DNA of 18,383 nucleotides from a bacterium Ga0077546 (GCA_001464165.1 LNEX01000447.1:1-18383), one strand, 5' to 3'. Shown: positions 7,020-15,328, counted from the first letter of the stretch. Translations and numbers: made by a program. Notes: generated by a model not told the origin, from the letters alone.

Positions 7020-8195
7020 ATGCAGTCAAAGACACGCAAAATTGCGTCCAACCGGGCAAACCAATTTCAAGAGTCGGTCATACGCGAGATGTCGCGGCTT
7101 TCGGCTCAGCATCAAGCTGTCAATTTGGCCCAGGGCCTTCCTGACTTCCCTTGTCCTCCTGAGCTGAAAGAGGCTGTTACCCGTGCGGTATTCGACGATG
7201 TCAATCAGTACGCTATTACCTGGGGTGATAAATTTTTACGTCAGGCCATCACCGAGCAAACCAAGAAATTTTCTGGTCTGACCATTGAACCAGAAACCGA
7301 TATCACAGTTTGTTGTGGTGCTACTGAGGCCATGGTGGCAACCATGTTAGCTCTCGTTGATCCCGGCGACGAAGTCGTTGTCTTTGAGCCGTTCTACGAG
7401 AATTATGGTCCTGACTCTATTTTGTGTGGTGCCGTTCCCCGTTATGTGAAATTGCATGCGCCTAACTGGACATTCGATGAAGATGAGCTAGCCAAGGCCT
7501 TTAACGAAAATACTCGCGCTATTATCATCAACACTCCCCACAATCCCACGGGCAAAGTGTTCAACTTGCAAGAGATGACTGCCATTGCCAATCTCTGCCA
7601 GAAATATAATGTCTTGGCTTTGACCGATGAGATTTATGAGCACATTCTCTACGATGGTGCTAAGCATGTTTCTATGGCTGCGCTGCCTGGAATGGCCGAT
7701 CTTACTGTCACTATCAATTCGCTTTCCAAAACCTATAGTGTCACTGGTTGGCGCGTGGGCTGGGCCATTGCCAAGCCAGAGCTGACTTTGCCTATTCGCA
7801 AAGTGCATGACTTTTTGACAGTTGGTTCACCAGCTCCGTTGCAGAGGGCCGCTGTTACTGCTATCAATATGCCAGATAAATACTATGCTGAATTGAAAGC
7901 TAAGTACGCTGAGCGGCGCGCCATGATGCTCGAAATACTTGATGGTGTCGGCATTCCCTATTACAAGCCAGAGGGTGCCTATTACGCTTTCTGTGATATT
8001 AGTGGCCTAGGCTTTAAGTCAGATATGGACTTCACTAAATATCTAGTCAAAGACGTTGGTGTGGCAGTGGTGCCTGGTGGCAGTTTCTTTGGACCAGAGG
8101 CGGAAAATCGTCATAACTATGTGCGCTTCTGCTTTAGCCGCAAAGAAGAGACCATGCTGGCTGCTAAAGAACGCTTGAAGAAGCTCAAGGGTTAA
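7020..8195 (+). CDS. Pyridoxal phosphate-dependent aminotransferase, class I/II
   Basis: 391 residues, usual length for fold-type I aminotransferases. Visible active-site residues: N175 in PHNPTG, D203 and Y206 in TDEIYEH (cofactor ring contacts), K237 in SLSKTYSVTGWRVGW (Schiff-base lysine), and R369 in NYVRFCFSR (substrate carboxylate). NLAQGLPDFPCP near residue 37 and NQYAITWGDKFLRQAI near 63 are typical of the kynurenine/methionine/aspartate aminotransferase group (YbdL- and KAT-like), which moves amino groups between an amino acid and a 2-oxo acid in the cytoplasm. The exact substrate cannot be read from sequence. GAGG lies 5 bases before the ATG. Its TAA shares a base with the next gene's ATG (TAATG), so the TPR gene is probably translated by re-initiation. 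Confidence 0.93.
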   Translation: MQSKTRKIASNRANQFQESVIREMSRLSAQHQAVNLAQGLPDFPCPPELKEAVTRAVFDDVNQYAITWGDKFLRQAITEQTKKFSGLTIEPETDITVCCGATEAMVATMLALVDPGDEVVVFEPFYENYGPDSILCGAVPRYVKLHAPNWTFDEDELAKAFNENTRAIIINTPHNPTGKVFNLQEMTAIANLCQKYNVLALTDEIYEHILYDGAKHVSMAALPGMADLTVTINSLSKTYSVTGWRVGWAIAKPELTLPIRKVHDFLTVGSPAPLQRAAVTAINMPDKYYAELKAKYAERRAMMLEILDGVGIPYYKPEGAYYAFCDISGLGFKSDMDFTKYLVKDVGVAVVPGGSFFGPEAENRHNYVRFCFSRKEETMLAAKERLKKLKG

Positions 8196-9640
8196 TGAAT
8201 CCTCCTGCTCTGCGGTCAACATTTTATATCTCGCGCTGGCAGTTGTTTCATCTGTACTTCTGCTTTGTCGTATTTGTGCTGACCGTTACTAGTGTTCTGC
8301 CTGATTTCGACTTTGGTTTCTTTCTTGCAGTAGAACTTAACTTGTTGATTCTGCCCGAGTGGTTCGCCTTTATTTCGAGCCTTCTAGCTGTGCGTGGGCG
8401 ACCCCAGCTGGCCATGCAGTTAATCAATTTAGGTCTTAGAATAGATGATCAAAATTATCGTTTACTCTGTGCCCGCGCCCTTGCGTATCAGCAAATCGGC
8501 GATCTTGAAAGCGCCTTAGAAGATGCTTCGCAAGCCATTCTTGTCTCACCCAATCGCACCTATGCCTTAACTATGCGGGGAGTAGTGCATCTTTGTTTAA
8601 GCGACTATGTTGAAGCAGAAGCAGATTATAATCAGCTTCTGAAGAAGAATCCACGCGATTTGGTAGCGGCTTTAAACCGTGCCTGTGCCCGCTTACAGCT
8701 AGGCAAGATCAATGAATGTATTGCCGATTGTGATTTAGTATTGCAAGGACGTAAGTATCGAGAAAACGCCAACTTTATAAAAATTGCGGCTCTTCTAGAG
8801 TTGCGAAAGATTAAAGAGGCTGAGGTTCTTGTGCAGCAACTTGAAGCAAGTAAAAGTAAACATCACCTGGTCGCTCTTGCTCGGGCTATGCTGCACGGTG
8901 CTTCTCATAGGTACGAAGATGTGCTGGCTATCTGTGCTACAGCACCGGCTGATCGTAAGGCTGAATTTTTCTTGACGCCTCAAGCCGGCGCGTATCTCTC
9001 ACTTAATGAGGGCGATCTTGCTCTGTCAACCGCATCGCTGGTGGTGACAAAAAATCCGCAGATTTATACGGGGTATTATTATCGGGCTCTAGTGCTAATC
9101 GAGGCCGGCTATTGGCAAGAAGCTGTAGCTGATTGCAATATGGTCGATACACTACAGCCCCATTTGAGCTTGAGCAATGCTCTGCGAGCCAGGCTTTGTT
9201 TTGCTTCTGGTGATCTGGAGCAGTGTTTAGAGAACTGTGACAAAGCCCTAGTGAAAAATCAGTTTGACAGTCATGCTTTGCACTATAAAGTTAAGGCGCT
9301 GTGCGCCCTTAGTCGTTTTGACGAAGCCCGCGAAGCGGCCAAACTAGCTTTGGAAATTAACCCTGTTGACCCTGAAGCTCTTGGTGCCATGGCTTTAGTT
9401 GTGTTCAAAGTAGAAGGCCCTGAGGCTGCTTTGCCCCTATTAGATCGCGCCATTGCCGAAAATCCACACATGCGCTTTGACTATAAACTGCGCAGTGAGG
9501 TGTATGCCTCCCTCGGAGATAGTGCCCGCAGCAAGTCTGACCTTGAACGTTATCAATTAATGCAGACGCAACTGCTCGCCGGGCTCGCTGACAGTGTTTT
9601 GCGCTTGCAGGAGTCTCGCGAACTGCTATTAGAAGGATGA
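8195..9640 (+). CDS. TPR repeat protein with N-terminal membrane segments
   Basis: 481 residues. Two hydrophobic stretches near the start (about 16-36 and 41-64, including LYFCFVVFVLTVTSVLP and FFLAVELNLLILPEWFAFI) suggest membrane anchoring with the repeats on one side. From about residue 75 to 460 the chain is made of helical TPR units, for example LESALEDASQAILVSPN, YVEAEADYNQLLKKNP, LEQCLENCDKALVKN and FDEAREAAKLALEINP, roughly ten in all. TPR arrays bind other proteins; no catalytic domain is seen. Start ATG overlaps the aminotransferase stop by one base. The 3' end overlaps the convergent TPR gene by 12 bases, leaving no room for a terminator between them. Pairing with the aminotransferase may simply reflect operon packing. 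Confidence 0.88.
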   Translation: MNPPALRSTFYISRWQLFHLYFCFVVFVLTVTSVLPDFDFGFFLAVELNLLILPEWFAFISSLLAVRGRPQLAMQLINLGLRIDDQNYRLLCARALAYQQIGDLESALEDASQAILVSPNRTYALTMRGVVHLCLSDYVEAEADYNQLLKKNPRDLVAALNRACARLQLGKINECIADCDLVLQGRKYRENANFIKIAALLELRKIKEAEVLVQQLEASKSKHHLVALARAMLHGASHRYEDVLAICATAPADRKAEFFLTPQAGAYLSLNEGDLALSTASLVVTKNPQIYTGYYYRALVLIEAGYWQEAVADCNMVDTLQPHLSLSNALRARLCFASGDLEQCLENCDKALVKNQFDSHALHYKVKALCALSRFDEAREAAKLALEINPVDPEALGAMALVVFKVEGPEAALPLLDRAIAENPHMRFDYKLRSEVYASLGDSARSKSDLERYQLMQTQLLAGLADSVLRLQESRELLLEG

Positions 9641-11245
9641 TTTCGATTTCTTCTCGGCTTTGGGGTCGCGCGTATTCATGATTAGGTCAACATTGGCTGG
9701 ATTGTCTTCAATTGCTTGCTTTAAGGACTCTTTGGAGCTGGCGTCTGCTCCTACAGACATGCCACCAAAGCCTACTTCCATTGCATCGTAGGAGCTAAGT
9801 TTGAGGCCCCGGGTGTGCTTCATCGCTTCTTCAGCATCTTTTTTATTGTGGGTCTTTGTGGCCACGGTCATGAGATGCAGCCAGATGGAGGTGTCGTTTG
9901 GTGTTTTGACTAGCATTTTTCTAGCAAGTGCTTTTGCTTGATCGTATCTCTCGGCGCTAACTAGACCGGCGAGGTAGTCTTGGTCTAAATCTTGATCTTT
10001 AGGGTAAAGTTTTTTTCCTTTCTGCAATAGGGCGAAACCCTCGTCGTATTTTTTAAAGCACATTAGCGCCCAGGCCTTGGCTGAGATTGCCCAATATTCG
10101 TTGGGGTATTGCTTATACATTTCTTTGGCCAATTCCATGGCTCGATCGTTTTTGTTGTTTATGAAATGCAGACGCACAAGAACGGCTTGTGAGCGTAGCT
10201 TCTGTTGCAAGTCTGTAGCGAAGGCAACGCTCTTTTGCAAGTATGGTTCTGCCTCCTGAGGCTTGTCTGCATTTATGAGGGCAATCGCCATAGCATTGTT
10301 GTTGAAAGCACTTTTAGGCTTGAAGCCTAAAGCAATGCGAGCACATCTGATACTTTCGTCAAATCTTCTTTCTTCAGTATAAAACTGGGCCAACTTAAGC
10401 CAGGCTAGTTCACTGGTTGGTTTGATCACTGTTGCTTGGCGCAGCAGTTCTCCTTGCCGTTTAGTGTTACCTTGCTTAAACGCTATTTCGGCGAGCCCTA
10501 AGTATGGCACTGGGTTTTTAGGAAAGGTTGTCTTCATGCCGCTGTAGATAGCCTCAGCCTCTTTGGGTTTATTGGCGGCTAAAAGAATATCGGCTAGTTC
10601 TTTTTGATATTGAGGGTTCTTAGGCGCAAGCTTAATGGCGCTTTGCATAGCCTGGCTGGCTTCGTCATAACGGTCCTGGCGCCAAAGTGCATAGGCTAAT
10701 AATCTCCAGGCGCGGTCGTTCTTTGGGTCTAACTGCACGGCTTTGTGTAGACTTTTGGCTGCCTCTTTGTCTCCAAAAAGATCTTGACTCCAGCCCAAAT
10801 AGTAGTAGGCCTCAGAATTGTTGGGTGCCAGCCCTACTGCTTTTTTGCAGTCTTGTATGGCCCTGTCATAGCGCTGCATCTTCTGAAAGAGCTTGCCACT
10901 TTCGAGATAGCACAGGCCATTGTTCGGCTCAATACTTATTGCTGTTTTTATCAGTGAGTAACTCTGATTGGCCTTACCCTGGTGACGATAGACTTTGCTG
11001 AGCCCGAGTAAGGCCGCTACGCTTCTGGGGTTGCTTTTGAGAGCCTGGCTAAAGTAGGGCTCAGCTTCTTTGTATTTGAACTGGTTACAAAGTTTTTCAC
11101 CCTGGCTCAAAGCTTCTGAATATTCTTGGTTGCCGCTCTTTCGGGGCAAAGCCTGGGCCGCTGCGCGGTCTACCAGAACGCACAGACTGATCGTCTGCGA
11201 GAGTACCAACGCAATTGCTGTTGACCCATTTAGCCTTTTGTTCAT
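9629..11245 (-). CDS. Secreted TPR repeat protein
   Basis: 538 residues from ATG 11245. The open frame continues to 11470, but the added 75 residues have no protein-like character, and only the internal start gives a signal peptide (MNKRLNGSTAIALVLSQTIS, cleavage near AAAQA). A purine-rich AAAGAGA lies about 9 bases upstream. About 11 TPR units fill residues 45-470, such as YSEALSQGEKLCNQFKYKEA, YDRAIQDCKKAVGLAPNN, YDEASQAMQSAIKLAPKN and PKEAEAIYSGMKTTFPKN. The tail is basic (DPKAEKKSKSSF). It is probably exported to the periplasm or envelope as a protein-binding scaffold. It converges on the membrane TPR gene with a 12-base overlap, so the two messages are antisense at their ends. Confidence 0.87.
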   Translation of the reverse strand: MNKRLNGSTAIALVLSQTISLCVLVDRAAAQALPRKSGNQEYSEALSQGEKLCNQFKYKEAEPYFSQALKSNPRSVAALLGLSKVYRHQGKANQSYSLIKTAISIEPNNGLCYLESGKLFQKMQRYDRAIQDCKKAVGLAPNNSEAYYYLGWSQDLFGDKEAAKSLHKAVQLDPKNDRAWRLLAYALWRQDRYDEASQAMQSAIKLAPKNPQYQKELADILLAANKPKEAEAIYSGMKTTFPKNPVPYLGLAEIAFKQGNTKRQGELLRQATVIKPTSELAWLKLAQFYTEERRFDESIRCARIALGFKPKSAFNNNAMAIALINADKPQEAEPYLQKSVAFATDLQQKLRSQAVLVRLHFINNKNDRAMELAKEMYKQYPNEYWAISAKAWALMCFKKYDEGFALLQKGKKLYPKDQDLDQDYLAGLVSAERYDQAKALARKMLVKTPNDTSIWLHLMTVATKTHNKKDAEEAMKHTRGLKLSSYDAMEVGFGGMSVGADASSKESLKQAIEDNPANVDLIMNTRDPKAEKKSKSSF

Positions 11246-11589
11246 TGGTACGTATCTCTTTGCCGGAGGCTTTTCCAATTGTCTTGAGAAGCTAGTTTTT
11301 GAGGGATGCCATTGGCTAAATAGAACTTTATGTATTTTAGTCTGTCGGCGCTGTAACCACGGTTGACAACAGGCTGCCAAATGGTCACCATTGAACCTTA
11401 CGGTGACGGTTAATGAATTGTGGCAGTTTTTTTGCCAGCTTTCGCAAAAAGTCAGGCAAAAGACGGGCACTAGTAAGACAAAAGTCAGTCTTTAGGGTCG
11501 TCAGGGTCTTCAGGGCCTTCAGGTTCATAGATTGATAGGTTCATAGGTTCATACGAATAGCCTGATTCTTGAAAGTAGGTTGGAAGCTA
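11246..11589. other. Divergent intergenic region with tandem repeats and a dyad
   Basis: This 344-base gap separates the two secreted TPR genes. It holds the near-perfect dyad AATGGT-C-ACCATT (11380-11392), a TGGCA/TGCCA inverted repeat enclosing a T-run (11421-11437), the direct repeat ACGGTG-ACGGT near 11400, and the tandem repeat at 11494-11552. Reading frames across it are shadows. Convincing promoter hexamers were not found on either strand; TTGATA at 11532-11537 and TAAAAT (minus strand, near 11335) are weak candidates. No gene is supported here. Confidence 0.5.
11494..11552. repeat. Imperfect 9/8-base tandem repeat
   Basis: Successive units AGGGTCGTC (11494), AGGGTCTTC (11503), AGGGCCTTC (11512) and AGGTTCATA (11521), then a GATTGAT spacer, then AGGTTCAT (11537) and AGGTTCAT (11545). 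The units drift from AGGGTCTTC to AGGTTCAT. The array ends 37 bases before the ATG at 11590, so it lies in the promoter or leader of the small secreted TPR gene. It could be a slippage product or stacked binding sites. Confidence 0.75.
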
Positions 11590-12300
11590 ATGGGTTGTCG
11601 AGGAAATTTCGTTTTTAGAAGCACTTTGTCTGTGGCTGCGATCGTGGCTGCCTTGACAGTTTCGCCCTTTTTGGCCGCGCCCGCCTTTGCCGGAGACTTT
11701 GAAGATGGCTGCAAGGCATACAGTGCCAGAGATTACCGCACAGCCAAAGTTAGCTTTGAAAAAGTGCTTTCCGTTTATCCTAGGTTTGCTCTAGGTCACT
11801 ATTATTTGGGTAATGTATTGCTCTCATCGGGTCAGGTGGCTAAAGCGAAACTTGAGTATCAAAATTGTTTGAATGGCAATCCTGATGCTACAACAGCCAA
11901 ATATTGTCGGGCTGTCTTGGAAAAGCTTGGAACTGCTACTGCTGCAACGGGTGTAGCTTCAACTGCTGGTTCCGGTGCCTCGGGCTCAGGTTCATCAATG
12001 GTTGCTGCCGTTGGTGGATCGCCAATTCAAGAAGCTGCTGAAAATGCGGCAGAAGAACGAAAGAAAGTAATCATGGATAAGGCTGAAAAAGAGATTAGAG
12101 CTCTTCGGGCAGAGTATCAAAATCGCCTCGATAGAGGCGATGTATTAGTGGCAGCCAGTAATACATATCATGTTGATGCTGAAGGTCGCGTAGTTCATCA
12201 CTACACCCCTGAGAATAGAGCTATCGTGGAAAGCGAGTGCGAAGTGCAATGCGACCAAATTCGCTACATGGCTGAACAGCAGTGCAAATTTATCAAATAG
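11590..12300 (+). CDS. Small secreted TPR protein with C-terminal coiled-coil stretch
   Basis: 236 residues from ATG 11590, chosen over TTG 11569 because GGAAG lies 4 bases before it and it leaves a clean signal peptide (hydrophobic STLSVAAIVAALTVSPFLAA, cleavage near AFA-GD). Residues about 36-105 form two TPR-like units (GCKAYSARDYRTAKVSFEKV and YYLGNVLLSSGQVAKAKLEY). A Gly/Ser/Ala-rich linker follows. Residues about 145-180 are a charged helix, probably coiled coil (EERKKVIMDKAEKEIRALRAE). The C-terminus has three cysteines (CEVQCDQ, QQC). Export to the envelope is likely and function unknown. The tandem repeat array sits just upstream. The gene ends 25 bases before the perfect palindrome, which may serve as its transcript end. 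Confidence 0.83.
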   Translation: MGCRGNFVFRSTLSVAAIVAALTVSPFLAAPAFAGDFEDGCKAYSARDYRTAKVSFEKVLSVYPRFALGHYYLGNVLLSSGQVAKAKLEYQNCLNGNPDATTAKYCRAVLEKLGTATAATGVASTAGSGASGSGSSMVAAVGGSPIQEAAENAAEERKKVIMDKAEKEIRALRAEYQNRLDRGDVLVAASNTYHVDAEGRVVHHYTPENRAIVESECEVQCDQIRYMAEQQCKFIK

Positions 12301-12325
12301 CTTTGGGTTTTGTTGCCATCGTCTT

Positions 12326-12361
12326 TTAGAGAAATAGGTGTATATACACCTATTTCTCTAA
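12326..12361. terminator. Perfect 36-bp palindrome between convergent genes, possible bidirectional terminator
   Basis: The left half TTAGAGAAATAGGTGTAT is followed at once by its exact reverse complement, giving 18 paired bases with no loop. It begins 25 bases after one gene's stop and overlaps the last codons and stop of the opposite gene (stop at 12350-12352). Neither side has a long T-run, so intrinsic termination is not proven. A stable RNA hairpin end, a cruciform or a dimeric protein site are alternatives. Confidence 0.65.
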
Positions 12362-12967
12362 TGCATCTAGGGCCTTCTGGCAAATGCGCTTGCTCTCTAG
12401 GGCGTAATCTTCTAGATCACTGTTACGACTCTTGCGTGCGGCCTCTGCTCTTCTTGACCAGTCTTCTAGGTGGCCTTCGATTTCTGCTTTTGTCGCTTGT
12501 GAAACCTTTAGTTCAAGATAAATCAAAAGAGCTTGATGGGTCTCTGACTCTTGCAGTGATTCCAGGCACTTATTTTTGGCTGCGATATAAGCCTGAATAA
12601 TGTTTGAGCAATTTTCAACATCGGAAAGTGCTGACTTCTTTTTCGCTGTAGAACGACGGCTGGTCCAATGACTGGCTTGATCAGCAAAATATTGCATGGT
12701 CTTCTCTAGTTCTTTTTCAGCGGCAACTTCATCGGCCACAAGCTGAGCAACAGCTGCCAGATCGTTGTTTGAGTGGGCCGCTTCAATGTTTTCTGCTCTA
12801 TGGCATCGAGCTGCTTCAATGCCTTCAAGAGCATCTTCTAAGAGTTGATCTATTTTTGCCTGCTCTAATTTGGCCTGTGCTGTCTCAGGCTCTTCTGTTT
12901 CAGGCTCTTCTAGTTTGGCTGAATCCGTTTTAGCGGTGTCATTTGTGTTTAGTTCTTCTGGGTTCAT
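12350..12967 (-). CDS. Helical, charged hypothetical protein
   Basis: 205 residues, no signal peptide or membrane segment, so probably cytoplasmic. An acidic N-terminal stretch with a PETEEPET repeat (about 20-30, reflected in a tandem 15-base DNA repeat near 12884-12915) precedes almost continuous predicted helix rich in Ala, Glu and Lys (QAKLEQAKIDQLLEDALEGI, AAEKELEKTMQYFADQ, EDWSRRAEAARKSRN). I recognise no domain. It is last in the minus-strand run after the TMEM14 gene (10 bases apart), with no strong ribosome binding site, so it may depend on coupling. Its final codons lie inside the perfect palindrome, so the C-terminus LEK is encoded by the stem. A structural or partner-binding role is possible but unsupported. 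Confidence 0.72.
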   Translation of the reverse strand: MNPEELNTNDTAKTDSAKLEEPETEEPETAQAKLEQAKIDQLLEDALEGIEAARCHRAENIEAAHSNNDLAAVAQLVADEVAAEKELEKTMQYFADQASHWTSRRSTAKKKSALSDVENCSNIIQAYIAAKNKCLESLQESETHQALLIYLELKVSQATKAEIEGHLEDWSRRAEAARKSRNSDLEDYALESKRICQKALDALEK

Positions 12968-12977
12968 TACTTTGGGT

Positions 12978-13298
12978 CTACTTCATCACCAGAGCCGCAA
13001 CGATCAAGCCTTGAGTGATTACACAAAGAAGCAAGATCATTCCTGATGGCATAAATTTCATAGTTTTCATCAAGCGCTTTAAGAAGAAGGCATCGAGCAG
13101 GCCCGTGACAACAAGAGCGGCAATGAAACCCGCCTGCATATTGACGAAACCGATGGCGAAGCATGCATCTAATAGAACAGCGCTAATTGCTCCTGCTATT
13201 AGTGAGGCTTTGCTGCCTGCTTTTTTGAAGCCGATGACGCCACCAACTAGTACGAATGTTGAAAGTATGATTATGGCGTAATGCGCAACTGCGGTCAT
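12978..13298 (-). CDS. TMEM14/UPF0136 family membrane protein
   Basis: 106 residues with four hydrophobic segments (about 6-24, 29-47, 52-70 and 83-104) and the family pattern GGVIGFKKAGSKASLIAGAISA near residues 19-40. The family (Tmemb_14) includes eukaryotic TMEM14 proteins and the plastid fatty-acid exporter FAX1, and is common in cyanobacteria. By analogy it may move lipids or fatty acids across the inner membrane, but this is inference. Length is normal. GAGGA lies 8 bases before the ATG. It sits between two hypothetical genes in a close-packed minus-strand run, 37 bases after the gene upstream and 10 bases before the next. Confidence 0.88.
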   Translation of the reverse strand: MTAVAHYAIIILSTFVLVGGVIGFKKAGSKASLIAGAISAVLLDACFAIGFVNMQAGFIAALVVTGLLDAFFLKRLMKTMKFMPSGMILLLCVITQGLIVAALVMK

Positions 13299-13335
13299 TG
13301 ATTGTTCCTCTTGTGTTTGTTGATTCTACTTTGTT

Positions 13336-13800
13336 TCAACGCATAGCTGGTTGCGTTGGCACTTCTATTTTCTTTTTTTCTTCGTCATTAATTTCGTCTT
13401 TGGTTTGGTCGATATCAAAAGTAAACTCTTCGCCGCCCTCACCTCGAGTGGCTATCCATGTACCCATGGCCGCTCCAGAGCCCTTTCCGCTCGGTCGGAT
13501 GTACCAATTACCCGAGAGCACAGTGCCCTCTTCGTTCATCGTGCCGCGATACTCAACTGGGTCAAGGCGTTTGCCAATGTAGGTTTTGGTGAACTGCAGA
13601 CTAGGGTAGGTGAAAGTTCCAGACACCATTGCTTCGCCAAGATTGCAGTTGTCGAGAACACTGCCTTCAATTCTTTTTTCAAAGCCGCTGCCAATTTCCA
13701 CAAAGACAACTTCAAAAGCACTGCCATTTTGTTGGCCTAGATAAAAGTATTGACCCATCCAGCTTCCGGCTATTGAATGGTTGTGATCTGATGCGGTCAT
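13336..13800 (-). CDS. Beta-strand-rich hypothetical protein
   Basis: 154 residues with no signal peptide. Alternating hydrophobic strands with glycine turns (SIAGSWMGQYFYLGQQ, FEVVFVEIGSGFEKRIEGSV, VSGTFTYPSLQFTKTYIG, VLSGNWYIRPSG) suggest a small beta barrel or sandwich, roughly lipocalin-like in rhythm. The tail is acidic and disordered (DIDQTKDEINDEEKKKIE). I do not recognise the family. The start follows a tandem 13-base repeat with no ribosome binding site, 22 bases after the phosphatase stop, so translation may depend on coupling. It belongs to the tRNA-Phe/phosphatase/TMEM14 run. Confidence 0.75.
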   Translation of the reverse strand: MTASDHNHSIAGSWMGQYFYLGQQNGSAFEVVFVEIGSGFEKRIEGSVLDNCNLGEAMVSGTFTYPSLQFTKTYIGKRLDPVEYRGTMNEEGTVLSGNWYIRPSGKGSGAAMGTWIATRGEGGEEFTFDIDQTKDEINDEEKKKIEVPTQPAMR

Positions 13801-13825
13801 TTTAGTTGGCTATTTTAGTTGGCTA
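13800..13825. repeat. Two exact tandem copies of a 13-base unit
   Basis: TTTTAGTTGGCTA occurs at 13800-13812 and again at 13813-13825. The second copy contains the phosphatase stop (TAG, minus strand, 13823-13825) and the first reaches the start of the next gene, so the intergenic space is almost entirely the duplication. Confidence 0.85.
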
Positions 13826-15328
13826 TTTTGTCACTGTGAAGTGGTCGATAACTTTGCCTTTGCTATTGATCTGCTTGATAGTCACTGTTTTGTCGACAAC
13901 TTCCATGTTCGTATAAGAGTAGTCAGAAGAGTCATATTTTAGTATGTAATCTGATGGTGAACCTTGCGGGTAGAGTCTGGCTCCACCTGCACCTGTGACG
14001 ATGTGGATAATTCCGGCAGGTTTAGTCTTGGTGACGCCATCAAAATTGTGGTCGATGTGAAAGGCACCGTCCACAGTGCCATCTGTTTGCATGGTCAATT
14101 TGCGAGCGCCATCTTTTGGCGCAAAATTTAGGGGGAAGCTTCGTTCATAGCAGTGAGCATGGCCGGCGAAGACCATGTCAACCTTGTATTTGCTGAGAAT
14201 ATCCGAGACCAGGCGCATGCGTTGCTCGTTTCCGTGCGGTATATCAATGCTGAATGCTGGTTGGTGGAAGGAAACGAAACGCCAGGTTGCTGATTGTGCT
14301 TTCTTAAGATCTTCAATTAGCCATTTGCGCGTCTTCTCGTCGCTCCAGTCCATGTAGTAGTTGCCGTCTAAGACTGTCCAATGTGCGTTGCCATAGTCGA
14401 AAGAGAAATTGGCCATTTGTGGATAGGCATCTCCGACTGATTTTTGAAACAGTATCTGCTTGTTTTCAGCCCCGCTGATTGGTGGTGTGTTTTTCTCACC
14501 ATATTTAGTGCCAAATCCATTTAGTGGTTGATCCCAGAAAAGGAAATAAGCCATGGCATCATTGTGCTTATCAAAATTAGTGGCATTGCCGTCGAGAGCA
14601 ATATCGTGGTTGCCGAGTACGCCCACTGTAAATATCGATCGCAACATCGGAACAGAGAGCGCTTTGCTGGCTGATTCTTTATTGGCTGTTTCTTTGTTCG
14701 GGTCGAGATTATAGATGGGAAAGTAATTAGTTAAATACTGAGAGTAGAGGCCGTGGCGGTAGACAATGTCTCCTGGTATCAAGACGAAATCGGGTTTTGC
14801 TTTAAAAACCTCATTGGCGATTTCACGTTGACCGCTAGAGTTTTCGCCGCAATCACCGAATATGGCAACCTTAAAAGGTTGCGCTGCGCTCTTTTTCGCT
14901 GTTGCTGTGGCCTCGAAAACAAGGGCTCCATCTTGCGTGATTTGATAATGAAAGCTTTCGCCTGGTGTTAATTTCTTTAGGCGAGCAGTGTATTTCTTTA
15001 TCGGCGAAGAGAAGCCAGGCAGGGCAATCAGTCGCTCAAGGATACTTTCTGCTGGCCTATATGCAGCTGCTTTGCCGCTTTTTACCGACGCGCTCCATTT
15101 GTGGCTTTCATTGCTTGTAAACCAAACAACGGTTGCTGCGCTAGCATCGCTCTTTGCTTCTAAGCCTAATTGTAGATATGGCTTGACGATAAAGGGATTG
15201 TTTTGCTTATTTGTTTGATGCTGAACTTGATTTTGAGCCTGATGCTGGGCAATCGCCGCATTGCTGCAAAACAAGAAGCAATACAAGAAGAAATTCAAAG
15301 AGATGACAAGGTTGAACCACTTGACCAT
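13823..15328 (-). CDS. Secreted purple acid phosphatase-type metallophosphatase
   Basis: 501 residues. Signal peptide at 1-27 (hydrophobic LVISLNFFLYCFLFC, cleavage near AIA-Q), then a glutamine-rich linker, an N-terminal fibronectin-like domain (about 45-145: PYLQLGLEAK, ATVVWFTSNE, TPGESFHYQI), and a metallophosphoesterase domain. All five metal-binding blocks are visible: D159 in GDCG, D187 and Y190 in GDIVY, N240-H241 in GNHD, H355 in SFHQP, and H390/H392 in GHAHCYER. The tyrosine and this order mark purple acid phosphatases, which hydrolyse phosphate monoesters at acidic pH. Start ATG 15328 has GAAGAGG six bases upstream; ATG 15334 is too close to it. The open frame extends to 15499, but that part is antisense of tRNA-Phe. 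It is the first protein gene after the tRNA and may be read through from its promoter. Confidence 0.92.
   Translation of the reverse strand: MVKWFNLVISLNFFLYCFLFCSNAAIAQHQAQNQVQHQTNKQNNPFIVKPYLQLGLEAKSDASAATVVWFTSNESHKWSASVKSGKAAAYRPAESILERLIALPGFSSPIKKYTARLKKLTPGESFHYQITQDGALVFEATATAKKSAAQPFKVAIFGDCGENSSGQREIANEVFKAKPDFVLIPGDIVYRHGLYSQYLTNYFPIYNLDPNKETANKESASKALSVPMLRSIFTVGVLGNHDIALDGNATNFDKHNDAMAYFLFWDQPLNGFGTKYGEKNTPPISGAENKQILFQKSVGDAYPQMANFSFDYGNAHWTVLDGNYYMDWSDEKTRKWLIEDLKKAQSATWRFVSFHQPAFSIDIPHGNEQRMRLVSDILSKYKVDMVFAGHAHCYERSFPLNFAPKDGARKLTMQTDGTVDGAFHIDHNFDGVTKTKPAGIIHIVTGAGGARLYPQGSPSDYILKYDSSDYSYTNMEVVDKTVTIKQINSKGKVIDHFTVTK

Noticed and set aside
11246..11470. 75-residue N-terminal extension of the secreted TPR protein
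   Set aside because: Cysteine- and tryptophan-rich nonsense composition; the internal ATG 11245 starts a clean signal peptide.
12310..12600. 96-residue plus-strand frame across the palindrome
   Set aside because: It is the complement of the helical minus-strand gene and has no start signal of its own.
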